From the NCBI GenBank assembly GCA_022844565.1, contig JALHLK010000003.1, positions 186,001 to 250,000 of the forward strand: DNA of 64,000 bases. Reading direction: 5' to 3'. Shown here piece by piece: positions 28,476 to 37,709 of this stretch. The notes beneath the pieces were generated by a model. The model was not told the origin of the DNA. It searched no databases and worked only from the letters and a program-made list of their open reading frames with translations. Every line of letters begins with the position of its first letter. The first letter of the stretch is position 1. The position numbers were made by a program, and so were the translations under genes. Source of the DNA: Saprospiraceae bacterium. GTDB taxonomy: Bacteria > Bacteroidota > Bacteroidia > Chitinophagales > Saprospiraceae.

Positions 28476-29168
28476 TTACCTCTTGTTAAGCCTTAAACTT
28501 TTAAGAGTCTTACCTTTATTGTCCATGAGCTTGACGAAATAAATACCTTTGTTCATGTCTGAAATATCGTGAGATTGACCCTTTGAGTGTTGTTCAGATC
28601 TAATTTCTTTGCTCATGATATTATAAAAAACAACTCGATTTACGTTTTGATCACTTTTGATAAAAAAGAAATGGTCTGAGGGATTTGGGTAAATAATTAA
28701 ATCGTCAATACTATTTTGATTGGAAGAAAGTGCGATATCTGCTACAACCGTGGCCGATGCTTTGGTCTGTGCTACAACATTTTTAAAATCTTTATCGTCA
28801 AATAATTTTACTTGCATAGTGGTATTTCCTTTCGTGTTTTCGGAAAAAAGGTCTAACTTAAATGTTAGTGATTTTCCTGCTTCGATTTTATTCCCACGCC
28901 TTGGGTCAGCTTTATCCGCATTGGCGTCATAACATAATTCATTATCGCACATGACCGTTTTCCAAGCTGCTGGAAAGTTAGCACCTTTAATAACTTCCCA
29001 CCAAAGGCTTACTTCTTTAGTTGATTTGTTTGTGATCACAAGGTTGTACGCATGATTTTTTGTTTCATTAAATACTACTTCTAATGAACCGGGCTCTATG
29101 CTTATTTGAGCAAGACAAAATATTGAATTAATGAATAATAAAGTAAGGATTGTAAACGTTCTAATCAT
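28476..29168 (-). CDS. T9SS type A sorting domain-containing protein
   Basis: Signal peptide; C-term LIIYPNPSDHFFFIKSDQ...DISDMNKGIYFVKLMDNKGKTLKSLRLNKR. Confidence 0.85.
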   Translation of the reverse strand: MIRTFTILTLLFINSIFCLAQISIEPGSLEVVFNETKNHAYNLVITNKSTKEVSLWWEVIKGANFPAAWKTVMCDNELCYDANADKADPRRGNKIEAGKSLTFKLDLFSENTKGNTTMQVKLFDDKDFKNVVAQTKASATVVADIALSSNQNSIDDLIIYPNPSDHFFFIKSDQNVNRVVFYNIMSKEIRSEQHSKGQSHDISDMNKGIYFVKLMDNKGKTLKSLRLNKR

Positions 29169-29343
29169 TTATTATTTTTTTAGTAGTTATCATGTAGCAA
29201 AAGTAAGTCATTGTATCATTTTATATATGAAATATAATGTTAAATTGTTGCAAAAGGACTTAAAAATCTATTAATAAATCTTTCTCGTCTAAATTAATTC
29301 TGATAAGAAAGGTAAATGCCATCTTAGGTTATTTCTGTAGATT

Positions 29344-30282
29344 TTAAATTATGTTGTCTTGATGTTTGAGGATATAAGTTAAACTACTACAATTATTTTT
29401 ATTAAAAAGTGCCGAAATATTCGAAAAAAGTCCAATTAAAACGCCTCGGAAGCTAAACCCGTTTTTATATTTTTCGCTTAGGATTGAAGCATAAATTGAA
29501 TCAAACCACATTCTTTTTTTTGAAATTATCTTAAATCCGAATGATTGAGCAAACCAATCCATAGATTTTGGAGTGAAGTGATATAAATGTCGAGGCACAT
29601 CAAGCGCACCCCAAAATTCTTTATAATAATGTGCATCTTGACTTGTTGGATTAGGCACAGCAATAAGTAATATGCCATCTTTAGCTAAAATGCTTTTTAT
29701 TTTTTTTAAATAGCCTTCTAAATCATGGAGATGTTCTAAAACATGCCACAAGGTAATAACATCATATTTTTGATTTATTTTATAAAAATCGGAAGGAGGC
29801 AAGGAGTCAATATTATTGATTCGTAAAGCATTTGCTCTTGCAACATCATCGACTTCAATACCTGTAATCTCCCAACCCTTTTTTCTCAGAAATGCTAAAA
29901 ATGCGCCTGTTCCACTACCAATATCTAAAGCGCGTTTTGTATGTAAATTGTATTGACTTATCCAATTGTATTTTATTACAAGCATAAGACTTCTAACAAA
30001 ATGGTAAGCTTTAAAAAAGAGGGATTTATTTGTATCTGTATGACTTACATAGTTTTCGAATTTGTAATATTTACCAATGTTACTTTCATCTGGAATGTTG
30101 TTAGTAAAGATTAAATCGCAATTAGTACATTTTTGTAATTGAAATGACTCTTGTGTAACATTGAAGTCTTTCACCTCAAGATAATCTTCTTTCGAAGCAG
30201 ATTTACATAATGGACAAGAGTCTAGTTTGACCAACATATTAGCTAGTTTGTTTTCCAGGACAAAACTATACTTTTTTTGCAA
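29344..30282 (-). CDS. Class I SAM-dependent methyltransferase
   Basis: Zn-binding-like CPLCKS...CTNCDLIFTN; ALDIGSGTGAFLAFLRKKGWEITGIEVD; DVITLWHVLEHLHD. Confidence 0.9.
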   Translation of the reverse strand: MQKKYSFVLENKLANMLVKLDSCPLCKSASKEDYLEVKDFNVTQESFQLQKCTNCDLIFTNNIPDESNIGKYYKFENYVSHTDTNKSLFFKAYHFVRSLMLVIKYNWISQYNLHTKRALDIGSGTGAFLAFLRKKGWEITGIEVDDVARANALRINNIDSLPPSDFYKINQKYDVITLWHVLEHLHDLEGYLKKIKSILAKDGILLIAVPNPTSQDAHYYKEFWGALDVPRHLYHFTPKSMDWFAQSFGFKIISKKRMWFDSIYASILSEKYKNGFSFRGVLIGLFSNISALFNKNNCSSLTYILKHQDNII

Positions 30283-30348
30283 TATATTAAGTAATAGTAT
30301 AATATATTGTAAGAAATTTAAAGTGAAGCTAAACTTAAAAAGTAAATT

Positions 30349-30708
30349 TTAGGAACCTTTGCAAAGTGTATTCATATTTTTAAAACCTGCAGGTAAGTAG
30401 ACTTTGTTGTTCCCAAATTTTTCATTGAGAAAGTTTATTAAGTTAGCATATTCGACGTCTGTTAATTTGAAGCCGGGCATTACAAGATTTTTATTTCCCT
30501 TACCTTTACTTATAGTACAAATTTGGAGGTAAAAATCCATGTTTTTGTTTTGAAGTGAAGAAATGTAAGAGCCGAGTCCAGAACCATCATCCATATGACA
30601 GGATTGGCATTTTTGTATATATAAGGATTTACCTTTTGCAAATTGAGTATCAAAATTACAAGAAATAATAAAAGTACTTAGAGCAATTCCGAAAACGAAT
30701 TTTCTCAT
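30349..30708 (-). CDS. c-type cytochrome (lipoprotein-like)
   Basis: Lipobox-like ISCNFD; heme motif CQSCH; distal Met in KNLVMPGF. Confidence 0.88.
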   Translation of the reverse strand: MRKFVFGIALSTFIISCNFDTQFAKGKSLYIQKCQSCHMDDGSGLGSYISSLQNKNMDFYLQICTISKGKGNKNLVMPGFKLTDVEYANLINFLNEKFGNNKVYLPAGFKNMNTLCKGS

Positions 30709-30709
30709 A

Positions 30710-31330
30710 TTACTTAAATTCTTGTTCGATCAATTTATAGATATCTTTAATCAATCTTGGTGTTTCTGTAGGATCTGTACCTTCAGAGAATGATCTTATA
30801 TGACCATTTTGATCCACTAAAATAATTTTACCACTATGATCAAAACCTCCAGGAACTGTTGCATCTTCAAATGCTGCTACAAAATATTGAGAAGCCAAAA
30901 CTAAAGTTGAATCTTTATCTCCCGTTAGTAGCCACCATTTATCATGATTGATTGATAAATTATCACCAAATTGCTTTAGTTTATTGGGCGTATCTCTTTT
31001 TGGATCTAGGGTGAAGGATACGAGTTTTACCTTTGGGTTATCTTTAAATTCTTGATGAATTTTAAGCATTTCTTTCGCAACCTTAGGGCAAATCGAAGGA
31101 CAAGATGTGAAAAAGAAATCGGCTACATATATATAAGGTGAAAGCGATTTATTGGATACTTGCAGGCTGTCTTGATTTGACATAGTCCAATTTGGAATAG
31201 TATGGTACTTTGTAACACCATCTTCGACCGTGGTTTGTCCCAAATAAGGTAGTGGACTTGTGTCTTTACACGACAATAAAGCAACTAAAGCAATTAAGGT
31301 ATGGAAATAAAATCTATTGAATCGTATCAT
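30710..31330 (-). CDS. SCO family protein (copper chaperone)
   Basis: YVADFFFTSCPSICPKVAKEM CxxxC; FTLDPKRDTP; FDHSGKIILVDQNG. Start set at MIRFNRF. Confidence 0.9.
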   Translation of the reverse strand: MIRFNRFYFHTLIALVALLSCKDTSPLPYLGQTTVEDGVTKYHTIPNWTMSNQDSLQVSNKSLSPYIYVADFFFTSCPSICPKVAKEMLKIHQEFKDNPKVKLVSFTLDPKRDTPNKLKQFGDNLSINHDKWWLLTGDKDSTLVLASQYFVAAFEDATVPGGFDHSGKIILVDQNGHIRSFSEGTDPTETPRLIKDIYKLIEQEFK

Positions 31331-31754
31331 TAACTGGTTTGATGTATTGAGAAGTAAAAGTACTAACATCTTTAATAACTTTTAGCATCTTATCTTTAAC
31401 ATCTTTTATACGTGAAAGTTCAAGATTTAGGTAGGTAAGCTTTTCTTCTTCCTTCGTGTCCTCAGCTGGACTTTCGTATTCATCCATCCATACCATCATC
31501 GCTTCGTCAGCTTCGTCAAGTTGGTTTAAATATTCAAATACTTTAGTGCTATCCGCCCCATTTGCAAGAGCCATTTCTAACTCTTTTTTTGAAGATTGTA
31601 AATCCGTCATCTTGGGCATAACTTCGTCGTGTACATTCATGACTTGTTCTTCAAGAGCTTGTGATTTTGAGACGTCAGGATTACAAGCTGTTATTAAAAT
31701 TAACAACGAGAACGCGAGGATCGATAAGATTCTTTTTTGATATTTGATTACCAT
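31314..31754 (-). CDS. Hypothetical lipoprotein
   Basis: Lipobox LITACNPD; stop overlaps the start of the SCO gene. Confidence 0.65.
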   Translation of the reverse strand: MVIKYQKRILSILAFSLLILITACNPDVSKSQALEEQVMNVHDEVMPKMTDLQSSKKELEMALANGADSTKVFEYLNQLDEADEAMMVWMDEYESPAEDTKEEEKLTYLNLELSRIKDVKDKMLKVIKDVSTFTSQYIKPVNDTIQ

Positions 31755-31941
31755 TTATATGTCTTTAGATGATTTAAATGAAGTGCTAATTTACAAATTT
31801 AATATTAAACTTAATAAAAATTAGTAATATTGTGTTTAAGATTTTAAAGTGAGAAAAAATTTTTTCATCCATAAAAATCAAATTATATTTAATTATTATC
31901 TTGAAAGAAGTATAAAACTATTTTTAAAAATTTCTGCTCAT

Positions 31942-32904
31942 ATGTCTAAAATTATATTTTTTGATGCCTATACCTTAAATGGTGGCGATATTTCATGGGA
32001 TAAACTATATGATTGTGGTGAGATATCCATACTTGATAGGTTTGATCCTACTCTTGATTATACGAACAATTTTAATGATACCGAAATCATCATAGTCAAT
32101 AAAGTAAAGGTAAATCAGGACTTAATCGCTCTACTACCCCAGCTTAAATATGTGGTGGTATCAGCAACTGGCTATAATAATGTAGATCTGGCTTTATGCA
32201 ATGAAAGGGGTATAAAGGTTAGTAATGTAAAAGGATATAGTACTGAGGGCGTCGTACAACATGTGTTTGCAGCATTGCTTAGTCATTTTAATAGGTTGGA
32301 GTATTATGCCAAACAGGTGAAAGATGGTAGATGGCATAAAACTCCGGACTTTTGTTTTTATGATCATTCCATCTTAGAAATGTCTGGAAAAACAATTGGT
32401 GTAATAGGTTATGGTACAATTGGGAAACGGGTCGCTCAAGTATCCGAAGCTTTTGGCTTAAATGTACTTATCTACAATAAATATGGTCAAGGTAGAAAAC
32501 TTTCTGAAAAAAGTCATGAGGTTGATCTGCCGACATTGTTTAAAGAATCTGACATCATATCGCTGCATGTACCATTGAATGATCAAACTAAAGAAATCAT
32601 CAATAGCCAAAATCTTGCTTTGACCAAAACCGATGTCACGATAGTTAATACTGGTAGGGGAGGCTTGATTAATGAAGATGATTTAGTATCTTTTTTGTCA
32701 AACCATAGACATGCTGCAGCCCTGCTAGATGTAATTACTGTAGAACCTCCTAAAGATCATCATCCCTTATACTCCATAGACAATTGCCACATCACACCAC
32801 ATATCGCTTGGGCTTCGAAAGAGTCACGAATCAGGCTTTTGGATGGTATAATCGAAAACATTTTGGCATTCCAAAAAGGTGAACCAATTAATTTAGTAAG
32901 TTGA
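31942..32904 (+). CDS. D-2-hydroxyacid dehydrogenase
   Basis: GKTIGVIGYGTIGKRVAQV; ISLHVPLNDQTKEIIN; TGRGGLINEDDLV. Start moved to MSKIIFFDAY, in frame with the 31849 ORF. Confidence 0.92.
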   Translation: MSKIIFFDAYTLNGGDISWDKLYDCGEISILDRFDPTLDYTNNFNDTEIIIVNKVKVNQDLIALLPQLKYVVVSATGYNNVDLALCNERGIKVSNVKGYSTEGVVQHVFAALLSHFNRLEYYAKQVKDGRWHKTPDFCFYDHSILEMSGKTIGVIGYGTIGKRVAQVSEAFGLNVLIYNKYGQGRKLSEKSHEVDLPTLFKESDIISLHVPLNDQTKEIINSQNLALTKTDVTIVNTGRGGLINEDDLVSFLSNHRHAAALLDVITVEPPKDHHPLYSIDNCHITPHIAWASKESRIRLLDGIIENILAFQKGEPINLVS

Positions 32905-33659
32905 TCATGCACTTAGTAAAATATGGAGGTTTTAAATTGCAATATCGACTGAGTGTAGTGTTTCTGACCCTTTTTGTCTATTCATCCAGCTATGTTATTG
33001 CACAAAAAAGTATTTTGGGTGTGGCGTTTAGCTATGGCCCTGATTTTTCATATGGAGATTTGGCCGATCGATATGGTACACATACGAGTTTTGGAGTAGG
33101 AACGGAGTATTTGACCGCTTCAAACTTTGGTTTTTCATTAGAATGGCGTTATATGTTTGGGGACAATGTCAAGTCAGAGCCTTACAGCCCATTAAAACAA
33201 ATGGGGGGTAGTATTGTCGGGGTAGATGGGACGCCAGCAGATTATTTTTATACAATAGTTGGTGATCAAATCAATTTACAGGTACGTAAAATATTAGGAA
33301 AGAAGGGATCTGGATTTGTGGTCGGAAGTAGTATAGGCTTATTTGCATATAAAACGGTATTAAAAGATCTCAACAGGACAATTGCTCAATCTTTTGAACC
33401 TTATTCATTTTATTATGACCAATTAAGTAGAGGAGTATCATTCAAACAAATCGTTGGGTATGAGTTTCACTCAGATAATGGGCTGATCAATGGATCAATA
33501 ACCTTGGAAAATAGTCTAGGATTTACAAAAGCAATCAGAGGTGCATTAGCATTAGAAAAAGGTGATCAAACACTTATGGACAATTCATTTGGTATCCGTG
33601 CTAGGTGGGTCATACCTTTTAAGAAAGGAGAGAAAAAAGACAAAGTCAAATATTTTTGA
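32901..33659 (+). CDS. Hypothetical outer membrane beta-barrel-like protein
   Basis: Signal peptide, aromatic/glycine-alternating strands; ATG overlaps previous stop. Confidence 0.6.
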   Translation: MIMHLVKYGGFKLQYRLSVVFLTLFVYSSSYVIAQKSILGVAFSYGPDFSYGDLADRYGTHTSFGVGTEYLTASNFGFSLEWRYMFGDNVKSEPYSPLKQMGGSIVGVDGTPADYFYTIVGDQINLQVRKILGKKGSGFVVGSSIGLFAYKTVLKDLNRTIAQSFEPYSFYYDQLSRGVSFKQIVGYEFHSDNGLINGSITLENSLGFTKAIRGALALEKGDQTLMDNSFGIRARWVIPFKKGEKKDKVKYF

Positions 33660-34882
33660 TGTATAACCTCTTAATTCAACTATTGGCAATTTTCTTGAAG
33701 ATCAAAGGTGTATTTGATCCGAAAATCAGACAATGGAATAAAGAGCGGGCTAAGCAATTATTAAAATATTATAAAAGCCAAGCGCCTAATGCAAGAAATG
33801 TGGACATATGGATACACTGTGCTTCGTTGGGCGAGTATCAGCAGATTGCAAGCGTCATTGAACTTATAAAATTAGATACACCTGATGTTTTTATATTATT
33901 GTCTTTTTTTTCGCCTTCAGGGTATGAAAACGTAAAAAACACAAAAGCAGATGAAATAATCTATTTGCCATTGGATAAGCGAAAAGACATGAAAAAGCTC
34001 ATTGATTATTATCGCCCTCGGATATTTTTAGGCGTTAAATACGAATGGTGGTGGAATCTTTTTGATGAGTTAAACCAACGTAAAATTCCCAAAGTATTGG
34101 TAGCTGTGAAATTTGACAAGAGTCATTATATCTTTCAATGGTATAGTAATAGATTTGCAAAGATTTTACGAAATAATACCACCATGTTTTGTCAAGATCA
34201 ATCGACGAGTGAACTGGCAATTTCTTTGGGAATAGCGTATGTCAAGCAAATTGGTGACCCTAGAGTTGACACCGTTCTCAGAAAAAAAGATAATCACTAC
34301 GTAAATGCTAATATGTTTTTAAAATTAGCTCAAGCTAAAGAAATTATTGTCTACGGCAGCGTATATCAAGATGATTTAAAGTTGATAGGTCATACTATTA
34401 AGGATCATGAAGACAAATTTCACATTGTTGTGCCTCATGATATCAGTGTAGCAAATATCAAAACTTTTCAAGAATCGTTACATTGCAAGAGCCTTTTTTC
34501 AAAAATTCAAAATTTCGAGTATAATAGAAATGTAGTCATCATTGATACGATAGGTGAGTTATTTGGATTATACAGTATTGCCTCCTATTGCTATATTGGT
34601 GGTGGATTTACCAAAAATGTGCACAATACCTTGGAGCCAGCCGTATTTGGAATGCCTATTTGTATTGGTCCAAAACACAAAGGATTTGCAGAAATTGATT
34701 ATTTTAAGAAACATAATCTTATTAAAATTATCACCAAAAACTATGAATTTAGCACATTTTTAAAAAATGTAACACCATCGCGAAAAGAAGAAATTTCGAA
34801 TGGATTGGACCTATTTTTTGAACGGTCAAAAGGATCTTCTTTTATTTTATCAGATTATTTACAAAAAGTGGTTAGAAGTTAA
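33656..34882 (+). CDS. waaA: 3-deoxy-D-manno-octulosonic acid transferase (Kdo transferase)
   Basis: DIWIHCASLGEYQQI; LLSFFSPSGYEN; YIGGGFTKNVHNTLEPAVFGMPICIGPKHKGFAEI. Confidence 0.92.
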   Translation: MMYNLLIQLLAIFLKIKGVFDPKIRQWNKERAKQLLKYYKSQAPNARNVDIWIHCASLGEYQQIASVIELIKLDTPDVFILLSFFSPSGYENVKNTKADEIIYLPLDKRKDMKKLIDYYRPRIFLGVKYEWWWNLFDELNQRKIPKVLVAVKFDKSHYIFQWYSNRFAKILRNNTTMFCQDQSTSELAISLGIAYVKQIGDPRVDTVLRKKDNHYVNANMFLKLAQAKEIIVYGSVYQDDLKLIGHTIKDHEDKFHIVVPHDISVANIKTFQESLHCKSLFSKIQNFEYNRNVVIIDTIGELFGLYSIASYCYIGGGFTKNVHNTLEPAVFGMPICIGPKHKGFAEIDYFKKHNLIKIITKNYEFSTFLKNVTPSRKEEISNGLDLFFERSKGSSFILSDYLQKVVRS

Positions 34883-35007
34883 ACAATGATATTGGAAATC
34901 TTCTTTTATGTGTAGGCAGTTCTAAAAACACAAGACTTGTTTTTATAAAGTTAAAATTTTATAGATGAGTCAGCGTTTAGTTAGTTTTACATTCAATCAC
35001 AGTAATT

Positions 35008-35469
35008 ATGAATACTCTTAGTCTATATGGTTTAGCTTTTTTAATAAGTTGCGTCAAGTTTCTTTTTGCAGCTTCAATCATGAGCACCTCTGCGTTAAGC
35101 CCTCTTGAAATAGCATTATGCACAGGTTTGGGTGCATTGGTAAGTTTTAACATTTTTTACCTTTCTGCCGGCTATTTTATGCAAAGAACAAAAGATAAGA
35201 AGCTGAAAGCCATAGCAGAAGGCACTTATGTGAGGAAAAATGCCTTTACCAAATTAAACAAATTTATGGTTAGGCTCAAGAGTTCTAAAAGTGGGTTTTG
35301 GATAGCTTGTCTTTTTGCTCCATTGATACTTTCTATACCTGTAGGCTCTATTATTGTTGCCAAGTTTTATCGAGAAACAAAATTAACTTATACTGTTGCG
35401 ATGAGTGCAATTGCAGTTTGGGCATTTGTTTTGGCATATTTGAATGATATTATTTTTGCCCAGTTTTAA
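35008..35469 (+). CDS. Small multi-pass membrane protein of unknown function
   Basis: Several hydrophobic segments; no family recognised. Confidence 0.6.
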   Translation: MNTLSLYGLAFLISCVKFLFAASIMSTSALSPLEIALCTGLGALVSFNIFYLSAGYFMQRTKDKKLKAIAEGTYVRKNAFTKLNKFMVRLKSSKSGFWIACLFAPLILSIPVGSIIVAKFYRETKLTYTVAMSAIAVWAFVLAYLNDIIFAQF

Positions 35470-35541
35470 AGATTTGGAGGAAAATGTCGGTAAGAATATT
35501 CTAATTATTCTCTTATTTTTAGAAATCCCTTAAGGTATAAT

Positions 35542-35669
35542 TGTAATATTTAGCTAAATTCATTAACTGTAGTTGCAGTATTTAGCTGAATTTATCAACT
35601 ATGATTGTAATATTTAGCTAAATTTATTAACTATGATTTTAATATTTAGCTAAAATTATTAACTTTGTG
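35542..35669. repeat. Tandem array of four 32-bp units containing TTTAGCTAAA-like dyads
   Basis: Units begin at 35542, 35574, 35606 and 35638, e.g. TGTAATATTTAGCTAAATTTATTAACTATGAT. Confidence 0.9.
35660..35667 (+). promoter_or_regulatory. Possible -7 box TAACTTTG in the last tandem unit, upstream of the ATPase
   Basis: TAnnTTTG match 29 bp before ATG at 35697. Confidence 0.45.
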
Positions 35670-35696
35670 GTTTAGTTCAAGTGTAAAACGATAACA

Positions 35697-36818
35697 ATGG
35701 TTGATAGAATTATATATAAATCGATTGAAAGTCAATTATTTAAGGGTAAAACTATTTTATTAACTGGGGCCAGACAAACAGGAAAAACATCCCTAGTGAA
35801 AAATATCGTAAAAAATAACGAAGGTGTTTATTACAATTGCGAAATACAAGAAGTAAAGGAATTATTAAGCAGTACCTCCATTTCTACGCTTTCAAAATTA
35901 ATCCCTAAAAGTAAACTCTTAGTGTTTGATGAAGCCCAAGACATCGACGATATAGGCAAGAAAATAAAGATATTGCATGATGAATTTCCAGATATACAGA
36001 TCATTGCTACAGGTTCTTCGTCTTTTGAACTTTTGAATAGAGCCTCTGAACCTTTAACGGGAAGAAGCAGAGAGTTTATGCTTTACCCTGTAAGCTTGCA
36101 AGAGATTATTAATGATATCGGCATAGTTTATGCAAAGGGTATAATATCAGACCTTTTAGTTTTTGGGTCATATCCTGAAGTCTACAATACAGCATCCAAT
36201 GATGAAAAGATAGATGCTTTAACTAATATTAGTAGCAATTATCTTTATAAAGACACATTAAAATATGAAGACATCAAAAAACCATTGGTTTTCAAAAAGC
36301 TATTGACAATTTTGGCTTTGCAGATAGGTAGTGAAGTAAGCCTAAATAAATTGTCTAATGAAGTTAATGTTTCTATTCAAACTGTAGAAAAATACATTGA
36401 CATATTAGAAAAAAATTATATCATCTTTTCTCTGATGTCCTTCAGTCGTAATTTGATAAAGGAAATATCAAAATCTCGCAAATATTATTTCTATGATTTG
36501 GGGTTGAGAAATAGCATCATCAATAATTTTAACCCAATCACACTTCGTCAAGATGTTGGCCAAATTTGGGAAAATTTTTGTGTGATCGAAAGGGTAAAGC
36601 ACAATCAATATTCTAAACTTCATAAGAATCTATACTTTTGGAGAACGTATGATCAACAAGAAATAGACCTCGTAGAAGAATATGATGGCAAACTTTCTAC
36701 CTTTGAATTCAAATTCAATGCTGAGAAAGCAAAGTTCCCAAAGATATTTGCAGAAACTTATACAAATAGTTCATTTAAATTGATCAATCAGAAGAATGTG
36801 TTTGATTTGTTGGATTAG
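35697..36818 (+). CDS. ATP-binding protein, AAA domain + DUF4143-like C-terminus
   Basis: LLTGARQTGKTSLVKNI Walker A; LLVFDEAQDI Walker B; C-term NFCVIERVKHNQ...NLYFWRTYDQQEIDLVEEYDGKLSTFEFKF. Confidence 0.9.
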   Translation: MVDRIIYKSIESQLFKGKTILLTGARQTGKTSLVKNIVKNNEGVYYNCEIQEVKELLSSTSISTLSKLIPKSKLLVFDEAQDIDDIGKKIKILHDEFPDIQIIATGSSSFELLNRASEPLTGRSREFMLYPVSLQEIINDIGIVYAKGIISDLLVFGSYPEVYNTASNDEKIDALTNISSNYLYKDTLKYEDIKKPLVFKKLLTILALQIGSEVSLNKLSNEVNVSIQTVEKYIDILEKNYIIFSLMSFSRNLIKEISKSRKYYFYDLGLRNSIINNFNPITLRQDVGQIWENFCVIERVKHNQYSKLHKNLYFWRTYDQQEIDLVEEYDGKLSTFEFKFNAEKAKFPKIFAETYTNSSFKLINQKNVFDLLD

Positions 36819-36847
36819 CTATTTTTAAGGCTTTCCACCAATATTTC

Positions 36848-37699
36848 TTATTGAAGAGATTTTAAATATGCTATACTCATAGGCACTTGTTGCCAAACAT
36901 TTGAAGATTCATCTTCAATATAATAGTGTTTAATTTTTGTATTTTTTGCAGCATTTAAGATTTGAGGTATATTAAGTTGACCACTTCCGAGGGTGACATC
37001 GTTTTCTGTTGACGTTGTACCGCTAAAGTCGCCAACAACGCCTTTTTTTAGGTCTTTAAGGTGCATTATTTTAAACCTATTTGGGTATTTTTCAAGTAGT
37101 TTGGCAGGGTCGTGTCCTGGGTGAAATACCCACAAAATATCCATTTCAAACGATACAAAGTCAGGATTGGTGTTTTGCACAATATAATCAAAGTATGTTC
37201 CTTCACCATATGGAAGAAACTCAAATCCGTGATTATGATAACAAAATGTAAGGTCGTTTTTAGCCAATATTTTTCCAAAAGCATTAAAGTCTTCCACTGT
37301 TTTTTGTGCCAATTTTATGTCCATTGGCTTATTATGGGGTATCCAAGCTACTCTTACAAATTCCGCACCCAAAGTTTTTGCATCATTGATGATTTGATCA
37401 GGTTTATTTTGTAAGGCATCATAGCTTACTCCATAACTTGTACAAACCATGGCTCGAACGTCTAAAAGCGCTCTTAATTCGGTAGCTGTTTTACCAAAGA
37501 GGTTTGAAAACTCAATATTTGTGACGCCCAAAGCTTTAATATTATCCAAGGTTTTGGCTACATCTTTAGCAAAGTCATTTCGAAATGTGTACGAAACGAT
37601 TCCTGGAGTATTTTCCATTAATTTTCCGAATCTTTCTTGAGCTGAGACGTTTATCCAAATACTCAAAATTATTATTATTATTCCTATTTTATTCTTCAT
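36848..37699 (-). CDS. Exported sugar phosphate isomerase/epimerase-like (TIM barrel) protein
   Basis: Signal peptide MKNKIGIIIIILSIWINVSAQ; LTFCYHNHGFEF; SFEMDILWVFHPGHDPAKLL. Confidence 0.87.
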   Translation of the reverse strand: MKNKIGIIIIILSIWINVSAQERFGKLMENTPGIVSYTFRNDFAKDVAKTLDNIKALGVTNIEFSNLFGKTATELRALLDVRAMVCTSYGVSYDALQNKPDQIINDAKTLGAEFVRVAWIPHNKPMDIKLAQKTVEDFNAFGKILAKNDLTFCYHNHGFEFLPYGEGTYFDYIVQNTNPDFVSFEMDILWVFHPGHDPAKLLEKYPNRFKIMHLKDLKKGVVGDFSGTTSTENDVTLGSGQLNIPQILNAAKNTKIKHYYIEDESSNVWQQVPMSIAYLKSLQ

Positions 37700-37709
37700 T
37701 GGTATATTT

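Noticed and set aside
34915-34935. AGGCAGTTCTAAAAACAC resembling the left end of the GGGGAGTTCTAAAA element
   Set aside because: No matching right end or core nearby; at best a decayed solo end.
35542-35669. 32-bp repeats as a possible CRISPR array
   Set aside because: Units are directly abutting with no spacers and there are no cas genes in the window; it is a tandem repeat.
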